This document shows positions 25,351 to 35,024 of a DNA stretch of 64,000 nucleotides, piece after piece; position 1 is the stretch's first letter; each line of letters starts with the position of its first letter. The DNA is from an uncultured Lachnospiraceae bacterium. GTDB taxonomy: Bacteria > Bacillota > Clostridia > Lachnospirales > Lachnospiraceae. The notes beneath the pieces were generated by a model. That model saw only the letters and a program-made list of their open reading frames with translations, was not told the DNA's origin and did not search any database. A program made the position numbers and the translations under genes. Location: assembly GCA_947164865.1 (NCBI GenBank), contig CAMUYA010000006.1, positions 60,865-124,864 on the forward strand. Reading direction: 5' to 3'.

Positions 25351-26643
25351 TTAACAGAAGAAATTGAACATCATTCCCGAGTAGGAGCTGGTGTTGTAAG
25401 GGCTTGCGAAGTTATGCCCGGGGTTCTTATAAGCGACTACGGTGCGCTGTACATATTCCATGGGATTGAGCGCTACCTGGTTGCTCTTTCTGAGCAGCGA
25501 ATTTGAAAAATCCTTAAGGGCACTGAATGTAGCGGACAGATCGCCGGATTCTTCGGCAGATTCCTTAAGCTTATCTTTGTCGACTGAGAGGGTACCGTCT
25601 TCTCCGATGCCCACTCCCACGTCACTGAGTAATCTTCCGTAGTAGGATCCGATGCCTTTTACCTCGCCCGCAAGCTGCTTGCTGCGAGCCTGTGCGTTTG
25701 TGTATGTGCTTACGGCTTTGAGGAAATTGTTGTAACTTCCTACAAGCTTTTCAAGGTTATCCGTAACTGTTTCGGAATTGGTCTTCATTCCGACGGTAGC
25801 GGGCTCACCCTCTTTGCTGATCCCCTTGAGCTCGAGCTCATACATCTTGCCCACTGTAAAGTGGTTGGAGTTGGTCTCTCTTTCTTCGCCGTTTATAAGG
25901 AATTTGGCGTTCTCAGGTTCGGTTACGACATTGCCGAGCCCGAAGTAATCAACGGCTCCCTTTTCCTTACTGGTGCGCTCATCGGATATCTGGAAGATCC
26001 TTTCTCTTCCGCGAGGGATACCGGTGGCTTCGGATAATACCTTAAGGGAGGTCTGATCGCCCTTTTCCACAACTTCAGCGGAAAGCCCTATACCGGAGTT
26101 GTTGATCAACCTTGCAAGTCTTTCCTGGACATCCTTATTCGCCTCACCTTCGGAAATAGCAAACTGGAATTCGTAATTCATTCCGTTGATGCCCACGTCG
26201 AAGGAGTAGGTTGCTTCGGGAAGTGCGACGGGAGCATTGGGAAGGGACTTGCCTTCGTTCTCCTGAGCAGTTGCAAGGGATTTGACTTCTATCTCAAACG
26301 ATTCAGCAGAATCGGAATTCTTTTCATCACCGATATAAAGAGCGGATACAACATTTCCGTCGGAGGAATATGCGCTCTTACCGCTGATCAGACCGTTTTC
26401 TTCAAGGCCGCCAAGCTCTGCGATCTCGCTTCTTAATTCGCGGGCATTTTCTTTAAGGCTCACGGCATAAGCCTGTGTGTCCTTATTGGTCACAGGAAGA
26501 TACCAAGGAGATTCTTTATTTAATTTGACAATGGAATTGTAAGTATTGCGCAATTCGCTCTTTTTGTGGGAATCATAACGCGTAATACTCGGCTGATAAG
26601 CCTGCAAGTAGTTGTTGAGAATTGTATCACGAACAGCACTCAT
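25351..26643 (-). CDS. FliD-like flagellar cap protein
   Basis: 430 residues. Family traits recalled from Lachnospiraceae are an N-terminal region rich in polar helices, central repeats resembling flagellar hook-associated protein 2, a C-terminal ETVTDNLEKLVGSYNNFLKAV, and the ending SPYNTSSYSGMMFNFFC. The start at 26643 follows AAGGAGG on the reverse strand; upstream extension is unlikely. It converges on the Fic cassette and shares its bidirectional terminator. Secreted through the flagellar apparatus to the filament tip; assignment to FliD is by similarity of the C-terminus. Confidence 0.7.
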   Translation of the reverse strand: MSAVRDTILNNYLQAYQPSITRYDSHKKSELRNTYNSIVKLNKESPWYLPVTNKDTQAYAVSLKENARELRSEIAELGGLEENGLISGKSAYSSDGNVVSALYIGDEKNSDSAESFEIEVKSLATAQENEGKSLPNAPVALPEATYSFDVGINGMNYEFQFAISEGEANKDVQERLARLINNSGIGLSAEVVEKGDQTSLKVLSEATGIPRGRERIFQISDERTSKEKGAVDYFGLGNVVTEPENAKFLINGEERETNSNHFTVGKMYELELKGISKEGEPATVGMKTNSETVTDNLEKLVGSYNNFLKAVSTYTNAQARSKQLAGEVKGIGSYYGRLLSDVGVGIGEDGTLSVDKDKLKESAEESGDLSATFSALKDFSNSLLRKSNQVALNPMEYVQRTVVAYKNPGHNFASPYNTSSYSGMMFNFFC

Positions 26644-26895
26644 TGCCACAACCTCCTTTCTTCCTTGAAATGTGTGACGCCTGAGCCGGCGATAAAGCTT
26701 TGAGGGAAAATCCTTTTCTCCCTTTTGATCAAAGCCTGCATGGATATAAAGCTTCCAATCCACCTTTTTTTATGTACTTTCAATCTACCACATTTTTGGC
26801 AATATTACAATAGGAAGTATAAAAAAAGTTTCTTATTTAATGATTTTTTTTCGCTTTTCTTTAAATGGGCTTTTTGTTATGGTAAAATACTGTTT

Positions 26896-27993
26896 ATGAA
26901 GTGGTTCAAGACATTGAAAAACATTATATTCGGCAGAGAGATAGTATCTCAGCAGACCAAGCTTGAAATCGTCTCTATCGGCATCACGATAGTGCATTTT
27001 ATCATGCTCATAATGTTTCTGAGTCTCAGGATATGGCCGATGACGGTCTACAACATGATCGTGGTGGCCTATTATCTGTATATTTACAAGATCGTCAGAT
27101 CCGGAAGCATCTATAGCGGCTATATAATGACATTCATCGAGATAGGGGTCCAGGTCATCTTCGGTACTTTGATGCTGGGATGGGATGTCGGCTTTTTCAT
27201 GTATGTGTTCGCCATAGTTCCGCTTTTCTTTTTCCTGAACCTTATCAATGACGATCTTAAAAGGCCGGTCACACCCCCGCTTTTTGCTACACTGGGTGCG
27301 ATGGCGCTTTTTGCGGGCTGTTACGTGCTCAGCATAAAGGTGGCTCCGAGGTTTGAACTTGAGGCATCGGTAACGCATTTGTTGTTCCTGTACAATTCAA
27401 TCCTGTCCATTTTTATGGTCGGTGCCATGTCCCACCTTTTCAATCTCGAGAAAAGGTATTCGATGCTTTCCATGACAGAGAAGAATCAGGAGCTTGACAT
27501 CGTGGCGAGCGAGGATCCGCTTACAGGACTTATCAACAGACGAAGCATGGAGAAAAAACTGGAGGCTGCATACGAGCTGGCAAGGAGCAAGGGAACCATC
27601 TTTTCGCTTTTAATGGGCGATATAGATTTCTTTAAAAGGATCAATGACACTTATGGTCACGATTTCGGAGACGAAGCGCTAAAAGAGGTGGCAGATATTT
27701 TCCGCAGCAGTGTGAGGGACGGAGATTCGATCTGCCGCTGGGGCGGAGAGGAGTTTCTGGTGCTGATAATCGGGAACCGCGAGGATGCGGTCTCTGTCGC
27801 CGAGAGGATCCGTTCCAGAATCGAGGAGAACGTGATCGAAAAAGACGGGCATGAGATCCGGTTCACCATGACTCTGGGAACGACCACGTACAAGCCGGGA
27901 TATAAGATTGAGAAGCTGATTCAGCAGGCGGACGAGAACCTTTATTTCGGAAAGGAGCACGGCAGAAATCAGGTAGTATCGAAAGAGTGGTAA
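26896..27993 (+). CDS. Membrane diguanylate cyclase
   Basis: 365 residues. About six hydrophobic segments fill the first 190 residues, then a GGDEF domain with DPLTGLINRRSMEKKL, MGDIDFFKRINDTYGHDFGDEAL and the active-site GGEEF near residue 283. RDGD five residues before it is a proper inhibitory RxxD site, so product feedback is expected. It makes cyclic di-GMP from GTP. No good ribosome site precedes the ATG at 26896; a TAAAAT just upstream may mean a very short leader. A longer frame reaching back to 26725 lacks support. Confidence 0.88.
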   Translation: MKWFKTLKNIIFGREIVSQQTKLEIVSIGITIVHFIMLIMFLSLRIWPMTVYNMIVVAYYLYIYKIVRSGSIYSGYIMTFIEIGVQVIFGTLMLGWDVGFFMYVFAIVPLFFFLNLINDDLKRPVTPPLFATLGAMALFAGCYVLSIKVAPRFELEASVTHLLFLYNSILSIFMVGAMSHLFNLEKRYSMLSMTEKNQELDIVASEDPLTGLINRRSMEKKLEAAYELARSKGTIFSLLMGDIDFFKRINDTYGHDFGDEALKEVADIFRSSVRDGDSICRWGGEEFLVLIIGNREDAVSVAERIRSRIEENVIEKDGHEIRFTMTLGTTTYKPGYKIEKLIQQADENLYFGKEHGRNQVVSKEW

Positions 27994-28153
27994 GAATCCG
28001 GAAAATGGTAAGATCGTGAAAACGGTCAGATATTGAAATAATGCAAGGCCATAAAACAGGCAGGATTTCGAAAGGACGCAAGTTTTTTGATTTCAGATTC
28101 GGGATGCTGATCACCCGGCATTTTATTACAACGATGGGAGTTGGCTTAAAAGA

Positions 28154-29827
28154 ATGGAAAAAGTAATAGTAATTGATTTTGGAGGCCAGTATAATCAGCT
28201 GGTCGCAAGAAGAGTCCGTGAGTGCAATGTTTATTGCGAGATCTATTCATACAGGACGCCTCTTGAAAAGATAAAGGAAATGGATCCCAAGGGAATCATC
28301 CTGACCGGTGGACCGTCGAGCTGCTTTGAAGAAGGGGCTGCGACATGTTCGCCGGAGCTTTTTGAACTGGGAGTGCCGGTGCTGGGGCTTTGTTACGGCG
28401 CGCAGCTTATGAGCCACGTGCTGGGGGGGAAGGTTGAAAGAGCTGATTTCAGGGAATACGGAAAGACCGAGCTGGAAGTGGACACAAAATCCGCACTGTT
28501 CGGAGGGGAGGGAAGCTCGCTCCCTTACGCGTCGTCTCTTCAGAAGGTGAACGCCAAAACATCCTGCTGGATGAGTCATTTTGATTATATCTCAAAGCTG
28601 GCTCCGGGATTTACTTCGGTTGCGCGCACTTCTTCAACGCCCGTTGCGGCAATGGAGGATGTTTCGAGAAATCTATACGGGATACAGTTCCATCCGGAGG
28701 TTCTTCACACTCCCGAAGGATCAAAGATGCTTTATAACTTTGTCCGCGGGATCTGCGGATGCGGCGGTGAGTGGAGGATGGATACTTTCGCCCGGGATTC
28801 GATAAACAGGATCCGTGAAAAGGTCGGCAGCGGAAAGGTGCTCCTTGCTCTTTCGGGCGGAGTAGATTCATCTGTAGCGGCAGCGCTTCTTTCCCGTGCC
28901 ATCGGAAAGCAGCTCACTTGCGTATTTGTGGATCATGGGCTTCTTCGAAAGAATGAGGGCGATGAGGTTGAAGCGGTATTCGGCAAAGGCGGCAGGTTTG
29001 ATCTTAATTTCGTGCGTGTAAACGCAGCGGAAAGATATTATATAAAGCTCGCCGGAGAGGATGAGCCTGAGCGTAAGAGGAAGATAATCGGTGAGGAGTT
29101 TATCCGTGTATTTGAGGAAGAGGCCAAAAAGATAGGAGCGGTGGATTTCCTGGCACAGGGAACCATCTATCCCGATGTGGTTGAATCGGGCCTGGGCGGA
29201 GAGTCTGCCGTGATCAAGTCGCATCATAATGTGGGCGGCCTTCCCGAGCATGTGGATTTTAAGGAAATAATCGAGCCGCTCAGGGATCTGTTTAAAGATG
29301 AGGTGCGAAAGGTCGGTCTGGAACTTGGCATTCCGGCAGAGCTTGTATTCCGTCAGCCATTCCCCGGTCCGGGACTGGGAGTAAGGATCCTCGGAGATAT
29401 CACCGCCGAAAAGGTTAAGATGACGCAGGATGCCGATGCGATCTACCGTGAGGAAGTGGCCAAAGCAGCAGAGGAGTGGAAGAAGGAGAATCTTTCAGGA
29501 CGCTTTGGAGAATCAAAAGAGGGGCTTTCGGTGGATGAACTGTTCAGCCGCGAGCATGAGTTCAATCCCCCGTGGATGCCGGATCAGTATTTTGCCGCAC
29601 TCACCAACGTTCGTTCTGTCGGCGTAATGGGAGATGAAAGAACCTACGATTACGCTATCGCTCTGCGCGCAGTCAAGACTGTCGACTTCATGACCGCAGA
29701 GGCTGCAGAAATCCCGTTTGAGGTGCTTCAAGCCGTAATGAGCAGGATCATAAACGAAGTCAGAGGGGTGAACAGAGTGTTCTACGATCTGACTTCCAAG
29801 CCACCGGGAACGATAGAGCTGGAGTAA
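28154..29827 (+). CDS. guaA: GMP synthase (glutamine-hydrolysing), full length
   Basis: Makes GMP from XMP, ATP and glutamine. The N-terminal class I amidotransferase has GLCYGAQLM with the catalytic cysteine near residue 79 and GIQFHPEV; the ATP-pyrophosphatase domain has [15 protein letters not shown] near 233; the dimerisation domain ends KPPGTIELE. At 557 residues it is longer than the usual 510-525, with inserts near residues 115-130 and 440-480. It is the first of two guaA genes here. Its 3' end contains a 19-nt sequence repeated at 38127, consistent with an integration site. Confidence 0.95.
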   Translation: MEKVIVIDFGGQYNQLVARRVRECNVYCEIYSYRTPLEKIKEMDPKGIILTGGPSSCFEEGAATCSPELFELGVPVLGLCYGAQLMSHVLGGKVERADFREYGKTELEVDTKSALFGGEGSSLPYASSLQKVNAKTSCWMSHFDYISKLAPGFTSVARTSSTPVAAMEDVSRNLYGIQFHPEVLHTPEGSKMLYNFVRGICGCGGEWRMDTFARDSINRIREKVGSGKVLLALSGGVDSSVAAALLSRAIGKQLTCVFVDHGLLRKNEGDEVEAVFGKGGRFDLNFVRVNAAERYYIKLAGEDEPERKRKIIGEEFIRVFEEEAKKIGAVDFLAQGTIYPDVVESGLGGESAVIKSHHNVGGLPEHVDFKEIIEPLRDLFKDEVRKVGLELGIPAELVFRQPFPGPGLGVRILGDITAEKVKMTQDADAIYREEVAKAAEEWKKENLSGRFGESKEGLSVDELFSREHEFNPPWMPDQYFAALTNVRSVGVMGDERTYDYAIALRAVKTVDFMTAEAAEIPFEVLQAVMSRIINEVRGVNRVFYDLTSKPPGTIELE

Positions 29828-29832
29828 TACCG
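29814..29832 (+). repeat. att-like repeat, left (guaA 3' end)
   Basis: TAGAGCTGGAGTAATACCG spans the last codons and stop of guaA. The same 19-mer with two changes lies at 38127-38145. Confidence 0.5.
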
Positions 29833-29840
29833 TTGTCATA

Positions 29841-30088
29841 GGGCAAAGCAGATTATCCTCCCAGAGGTAAACTGTCTTAGCCTCTAAGAATTAAATAAAA
29901 CAATAGTAACAGACCTTGAAAAGGACCAACGAGACCCCTTTCCAAGGTCTGTTCTTTTGTTTATTAATCCTTGTAGTATAAGGCGTTGATGGGATTTATT
30001 ACTCTTGTTTGAGTTACTTTTACAGATAACCATTAAGAAGTATTATGGGTACTCTTTATCTATGGGGGGAGGATAAGCTGCTTTGCCC
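29841..30088. repeat. 248-bp inverted-repeat element (MITE-like)
   Basis: The 22-mer at 29841-29862 is the reverse complement of 30067-30088 except for one base. Between them is a strong terminator and AT-rich DNA with no gene. No target duplication was found. The 734-base gap from guaA to the next gene otherwise holds the repeat copy at 30117. Confidence 0.5.
29909..29957 (+). terminator. Strong terminator downstream of guaA
   Basis: ACAGACCTTG (29909-29918) pairs with CAAGGTCTGT (29943-29952), with an inner AAAGG/CCTTT, followed by TTCTTTTGTTT. It lies 80 bases after the guaA stop. Confidence 0.8.
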
Positions 30089-30116
30089 TTTGGAGGATAA
30101 AGTAGAGTGCCCTCTG

Positions 30117-30227
30117 ATAACCGGGTGGTTTGCAGGTAGGAATATTATAGCATTAAATAAAGGCTTTCGATAGCGTTGCTAGTACGCTCTCGGAAGCTTT
30201 TTTCGTCTGGAGATAACAATTTGATAA
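30117..30227 (+). repeat. Island-edge repeat, copy A, with hairpin
   Basis: Similar over its length to 38139-38251. Both share a TTGCAGGT block, AATAAAGGCTTTCGATAGCGTTG and GATAACAATTTGATAA. The core folds into a stem of about 14 bp ending in Ts (GCTTTCGATAGCGT with ACGCTCTCGGAAGC). Confidence 0.7.
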
Positions 30228-30520
30228 CAGGAAATGGAGTAGTGGGTACATCATGGGTACGGAAAGCTTTTTTTAGTCTTAACTTGAAAGCGTTCTCTCA
30301 AAGCTGAAATCTTATCAGATGGAAGCGAAGACAACGGCTCGAAAAGATAAGGAAAAGCAAAAGAAAAAAGAGACAGAACGATAGGATTGATGGGCGGGTT
30401 CACCCGCCCAAAAGCCCGCATGATAAGCGGGGTTTCATTGAAAACAAGCGCTATTTATGGTAGGATATATTTTGGCTTATTATGTAATATAAGCATTTGA
30501 ATGAAATAAAAAAGTTGAAG

Positions 30521-30535
30521 GATACTATTAGTATC
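30521..30535 (+). promoter_or_regulatory. 15-nt palindrome before the AlbA gene
   Basis: GATACTATTAGTATC is a perfect odd palindrome 26 bases upstream of the ATG, in an AT-rich promoter region. It is a possible operator. Confidence 0.4.
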
Positions 30536-30561
30536 AATTTTGTTATATAGGCGGTATTCAT

Positions 30562-31971
30562 ATGAGTAATGTGATTGAAATAGTAAAGAGATGCCTTTCT
30601 TTTGATGATGAACAGGAATGGTTTGATTTCAAGGACAATTGGTTCGAGATTGACGAAATCGGACAATATATTTCTGCTCTTTCAAATGCAGCGGTTATGG
30701 CAGGTGAACCATTTGGATATTTGATATGGGGAGTTCATGATAAGACACACAAGTTTACAAATACCAAATTTAATTACAAAAAAGATGTTAAAAATGAGCC
30801 GGTTGAGCACTATTGGGCACGAAATGTTTCTCCGGCAATATTCTTTACATTTGACGAAGATAAAATAGATGGAAATCGAGTGGTGGTATTAAGCATTCCT
30901 GCCGCGCGTACTGTGCCTACAGAGTTTAATGGGGTCAGATATATTCGTATTGGCTCAAGTAAAGAAAATGTTAAGAAATACCCGGAAAGAGAAGCCGCAT
31001 TATTTAGAGCCCTGAATTATGGAAGACCCTCATTACTTAACACAGAAGCCAGATTCAGCGATTTGTCCTTTGATCAACTTTTTCTGTATTATGAGACGAA
31101 GGGAATAAAACTGAGCAAAAAGACATTTAAGAAGAATCTTGAGTTACAGACCGTTGATGGAAAATATAATATGCTTGCACAGCTTCTGTCAGATAATCCT
31201 CATATTCCAATCCGGTTTGCAGTTTTTGCAGGGACGGATAAAACATCGACGATGTACTCAGTGCGTGAATTTGGAGATATGTGTCTTCTTCTGGCACTCG
31301 ATAAGGTTATTGATTATGGAGATACGTTGAATGTGCCGCAGGCTGATGAACGCAATCGCAAGGTTATTCGTAAAGAAGTAATGCTGTTTAATTCAAAAGT
31401 ATTCAGAGAGGCCGTAATTAACGCTTTTCAGCATAATTTATGGATCAGTGGAACATCCCCCATGTTTACTGCTTTTCAGGACCGGATAGAGATAACATCG
31501 ATAGGAACGCTTCCGCCGCACCAAACGAAGGAAGGATTTTATGCAGGGGTGTCAATTCCGGTTAACGATAAGTTGACAGAAATCTTTGTTCAGCTGCATA
31601 TCAGTGAAAAATCCGGGCGAGGCGTACCCAGGATAGTGGGAGAATACGGTGAAAAAGCGTTTGATTTCTCTAATAATGCAATTAAGGTAACGATTCCATA
31701 TAACCGACTCAACTTGGGGGGTACCCCTCAAGTCACCCCCCAAGTCACCCCCCAAGATCAGGAAGCGGTACATGGAGATACAGTAGAAAGCCAGATTCTT
31801 GATTACTGTGTGGAAGCTAGATCTGTTCAGGAGATTCTCGCTCATCTTGGCCTTAAGGATCGAAAGAACATTATGGTTTACATTAACAGACTGCTGGAAC
31901 AGGGCCGTATAGGCAGAACGATTCCGGATAAGCCGAATAGCAGCAATCAGAAATATATAACAATCAAATAA
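30562..31971 (+). CDS. AlbA_2 / HATPase_c_4 / winged-helix protein
   Basis: 469 residues, of the type often annotated ATP-binding or RecG-like. Residues 1-130 are a Schlafen AlbA_2 domain (EWFDFKDNWFE, ISALSNAAVMAGEPFGYLIWG, GVRYIRIGSSKENV). Residues 250-385 match the HATPase_c_4 part (KVFREAVINAFQHN, DRIEITSIGTLP, EKSGRGVPRIV). After a TPQVTPQVTPQ linker, a winged helix (QILDYCVEARSVQEILAHLG) closes the protein. Such proteins occur in defence and regulatory islands. Its stop lies only 11 bases before the helicase start, so the two are one unit. Confidence 0.82.
   Translation: MSNVIEIVKRCLSFDDEQEWFDFKDNWFEIDEIGQYISALSNAAVMAGEPFGYLIWGVHDKTHKFTNTKFNYKKDVKNEPVEHYWARNVSPAIFFTFDEDKIDGNRVVVLSIPAARTVPTEFNGVRYIRIGSSKENVKKYPEREAALFRALNYGRPSLLNTEARFSDLSFDQLFLYYETKGIKLSKKTFKKNLELQTVDGKYNMLAQLLSDNPHIPIRFAVFAGTDKTSTMYSVREFGDMCLLLALDKVIDYGDTLNVPQADERNRKVIRKEVMLFNSKVFREAVINAFQHNLWISGTSPMFTAFQDRIEITSIGTLPPHQTKEGFYAGVSIPVNDKLTEIFVQLHISEKSGRGVPRIVGEYGEKAFDFSNNAIKVTIPYNRLNLGGTPQVTPQVTPQDQEAVHGDTVESQILDYCVEARSVQEILAHLGLKDRKNIMVYINRLLEQGRIGRTIPDKPNSSNQKYITIK
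31725..31760 (+). repeat. In-frame 12-nt tandem repeat in the AlbA-protein linker
   Basis: About three copies of CCCCAAGTCACC encode repeated P-Q-V-T. Just upstream, ACTTGGGGGGTACCCCTCAAG is a near-perfect palindrome. Copy number could vary without shifting the frame. Confidence 0.7.
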
Positions 31972-31982
31972 GGAAGTGGCAT

Positions 31983-34964
31983 ATGGGTGAAGAACAGTAT
32001 TTGTCGAGAATAAGGCAATTGGAAAGTGAAATTGAATATTTGCATGGGCTTCTCGATAATGCTGGGATCTCTTATAAAAGGGAAGCAAAGGAAATAGAGG
32101 ATTTATCACCAGACAAAAATATAGCATATGAAGAGAATCAAGGTGCCCGTATCCTTCCGGTTACGATAACGAAGCAGCATATCCAGTATTTCTATCATTT
32201 GTTCAAGGGCAGAAATGATGTATATAGCAAACGCTCCGGAAAGGCTAACAAGAAAACCGGAAAACACGGTTATTATACTCAGTGTTGGAATTTTTGGAAG
32301 GATGGTGTCTGCCCTAAGAAGAATAATCCGCAATTCAGCTGTAGTGAATGTCAAAATCAGAGGTACAAGGAATTAACCGGGCAAGTATTATACGAGCATT
32401 TGATCGGCATCAGAGAAGACGCTTCAGATGTTATTGGGTTATACCCTATGTTTCCGGATGAAACGATCAATTTCCTGGTATTCGATTTCGATTGTCATGA
32501 TGATAAAATCGGTGGAGATGATGGAGCAAACCTTGATCCGGAGTGGATGGCAGAGGTTAATGCTTTCCGGAAAATTTGTGACATTAATGAAATTCCGGTT
32601 CTGGTGGAACGTTCACGCTCCGGAAAAGGAGCCCATATATGGATGTTCTTTGAAAAGCCAATCCTTGCTATTACAGCAAGGAAATTTGGGACGGCTCTTT
32701 TAACAAAAGGTGCCGAATCTGTGAATATGAGAAGCTTCAGGTATTACGACAGGATGCTTCCGGCGCAGGATCATATTCCAATCAACACAAAAACCGGTAA
32801 GCCGGGACTTGGAAACCTTGTTGCGCTGCCATTGCAGGGCCAAGCCTTGAAGTATGGAAATAGCGCTTTTATAGATGAAAACTGGAATGCCTATCCAAAT
32901 CAATGGGATTGCTTAAAAACTGTAAAAAAGCTTTCTATCGAAACTGTAGAGGAAAGAATAAAGGAATGGTCAGCAGAGGGAATTCTGGGTGTTCTTGGTA
33001 GTGAGTTCGATTCTGAGCCTGATGCCAATAATGATATAAAGCCTTGGGATAAAGCTAAACACCCTTTGCATAAAGAAGATGTTTCTTCGACTGTTGAGAT
33101 TGTTGTAGCTGACAAGGTTTACATAGGTACTAAAGGCATGAAGCCTCGAATGCAAAATGCATTGAGGCGTATGGCGGCATTCAGCAATCCTGATTTTTAT
33201 AAAAGAGCGGCTATGGGATTATCTACGAAAGGTATTCCAAGGATTGTCTTTTGTGGTTACGATGATTCGGGATATATATGTGTTCCGAGAGCGTTACTTG
33301 ATTCGATGATTGAAAGATTCAATGAGGCGGATATCCCTTTTTCTTTTACAGATAATAGATGTGCCGGTACACCGCTTGATGTATCATTTAAGGGCGCTTT
33401 ATATGAGGAGCAGATGCGAGGAGCAAAAGCCATTTTGGAATATGATAATGGCATCCTCGCAGCGACTACATCCTTTGGGAAAACAGTTGTCGGCGCGTAT
33501 ATGATCGCTCAAAGAAAAATCAATACTCTTATATTGGTGCATAACACGGAAATACAAAAGAATTGGATAGAGGATTTGGAAAAATTCCTAGATATAAAAG
33601 CTGAGTTCCCCGAGTATCAGACAAAAACAGGTAGAGTTAAGAAGAGAAAGAGCGTTATCGGAAGGCTATATGCCGGGCATAACTCCATGACGGGAATTAT
33701 TGATGTTGCCATATTCTCATCATTGGGTAAGGGAGATGAAATCAATCCTATTATTGAAAAGTACGGAATGGTGATCATGGATGAATGTCATCATGGGGCT
33801 GCACAGACTGTTGAAGATGTTGTTGGTGCTGCGAAAGCAAGATATGTATATGGATTAACAGCCACTCCTAAACGTGAGGATGGACTCGAAAAGAAAGTGT
33901 TTATGCAGTTTGGACCGATCAGATTCAGATATACAGCGAAGGAGCGAGCTGAAAAGCAGGGTATTGATCATTTTGTCTATCCAAGATTTACAAGGCTTGT
34001 TAGCGCGTCTGATCTTAAAGTTACAGAAGCAAACAGGGCGGTTATTGAATGTGATTCCAGAAATGAGCAGATTATTGCTGATGTTGAGAATTGCATAAAA
34101 AATGGAAGAACCCCGCTCGTATTAACAAAATATAAAGAACATGCGCAACTTCTGTATCAGCGGCTACAAGGCAAGGCAGACCATGTTTATCTTCTCCAGG
34201 GTGGGGGCAGTCGAAAAGCAAAGGATGAAATGAGATTGCAAATGCGATCTGTTCCGGCGGAGGAGTCCGTTGTGCTTGTCGCGATTGATAAGTATATTGG
34301 CGAAGGATTTAATTTCCCGCGGCTTGATACGATGATGCTTACAATGCCTGCAGCTGCAGAAGGTAATATTGAGCAGTTTGCTGGACGTCTTCATAGAGAC
34401 TATGAGACTAAGAAGGAAGTAATCATTTACGATTATGTAGATTCTCACATTCGTGTCCTTGAAAAAATGTATCATAAACGCCTTAGAACATATAAGAAGA
34501 TTGGATATGAGATTTGTAATAATGTCATAGCCCAGAAACAGAATGCTAATGCAATTTTCGATATGGATACTTACGAAAAAGTATTTGAAAGAGATTTGCT
34601 GGAAGCAAACAAGGAGATTATTATTTCCAGCCCCGGATTGAATCAAATCAAGGTGAACGCATTTGTAAGGCTCATTAAGAAAAAACAGGAAGATGGAGTA
34701 AAGATTACCGTCGTAACGCTTAATCCCGAAGGATACCCGGAGGAGAAAAAAGAAGATACTAAGAATCTTGTGCAGATACTAGAAAATTACGCTGTAAGGG
34801 TGAAGATTCAAGATTATATGCACGAACATTTTGCCATTATAGATGATCAGATAGTATGGTATGGAAGCGTGAATTTGCTTTCGAGAGCCAAAGCAGATGA
34901 TAATTTGATGCGGATAGAAAGTAAAGATGCTGCGCAGGAACTCTTAGAAATGACATTTGGATAG
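31983..34964 (+). CDS. Primase-like / SF2 helicase / PLD nuclease fusion (TOTE-like)
   Basis: 993 residues. A short coiled coil (residues 5-25) leads to a four-cysteine cluster (101, 110, 120, 123) and an archaeo-eukaryotic primase-type domain with FLVFDFDCHDD near 165-173 and RSRSGKGAHIWMFF near 211. An SF2 helicase follows: TTSFGKTV (motif I, 495-502), MDECHH (motif II, near 599), YGLTATPKRED (motif III) and an arginine-rich QFAGRLHRD (motif VI). The C-terminal part is phospholipase-D-like with HEHFAIIDD and WYGSVNL near 947-963. The layout matches what I recall as TOTE conflict-system primase-helicases. The PLD motif has histidine in place of the usual lysine. Confidence 0.82.
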   Translation: MGEEQYLSRIRQLESEIEYLHGLLDNAGISYKREAKEIEDLSPDKNIAYEENQGARILPVTITKQHIQYFYHLFKGRNDVYSKRSGKANKKTGKHGYYTQCWNFWKDGVCPKKNNPQFSCSECQNQRYKELTGQVLYEHLIGIREDASDVIGLYPMFPDETINFLVFDFDCHDDKIGGDDGANLDPEWMAEVNAFRKICDINEIPVLVERSRSGKGAHIWMFFEKPILAITARKFGTALLTKGAESVNMRSFRYYDRMLPAQDHIPINTKTGKPGLGNLVALPLQGQALKYGNSAFIDENWNAYPNQWDCLKTVKKLSIETVEERIKEWSAEGILGVLGSEFDSEPDANNDIKPWDKAKHPLHKEDVSSTVEIVVADKVYIGTKGMKPRMQNALRRMAAFSNPDFYKRAAMGLSTKGIPRIVFCGYDDSGYICVPRALLDSMIERFNEADIPFSFTDNRCAGTPLDVSFKGALYEEQMRGAKAILEYDNGILAATTSFGKTVVGAYMIAQRKINTLILVHNTEIQKNWIEDLEKFLDIKAEFPEYQTKTGRVKKRKSVIGRLYAGHNSMTGIIDVAIFSSLGKGDEINPIIEKYGMVIMDECHHGAAQTVEDVVGAAKARYVYGLTATPKREDGLEKKVFMQFGPIRFRYTAKERAEKQGIDHFVYPRFTRLVSASDLKVTEANRAVIECDSRNEQIIADVENCIKNGRTPLVLTKYKEHAQLLYQRLQGKADHVYLLQGGGSRKAKDEMRLQMRSVPAEESVVLVAIDKYIGEGFNFPRLDTMMLTMPAAAEGNIEQFAGRLHRDYETKKEVIIYDYVDSHIRVLEKMYHKRLRTYKKIGYEICNNVIAQKQNANAIFDMDTYEKVFERDLLEANKEIIISSPGLNQIKVNAFVRLIKKKQEDGVKITVVTLNPEGYPEEKKEDTKNLVQILENYAVRVKIQDYMHEHFAIIDDQIVWYGSVNLLSRAKADDNLMRIESKDAAQELLEMTFG

Positions 34965-35024
34965 AACTATAAATACGATATTCACTGGAGACAGTTGGAA
35001 TGGCAGAAAAGAAGGAAGAATAGG

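Noticed and set aside
25201..25506. 101-codon forward frame starting in the toxin-like remnant
   Set aside because: It reads through a terminator and into the reverse-strand FliD-like gene; only its first 20 codons have a real counterpart.
29828..30561. tRNA gene as the island attachment site
   Set aside because: I looked for a cloverleaf and T-loop in the gap after guaA and saw none; the repeat is in the guaA 3' end instead.
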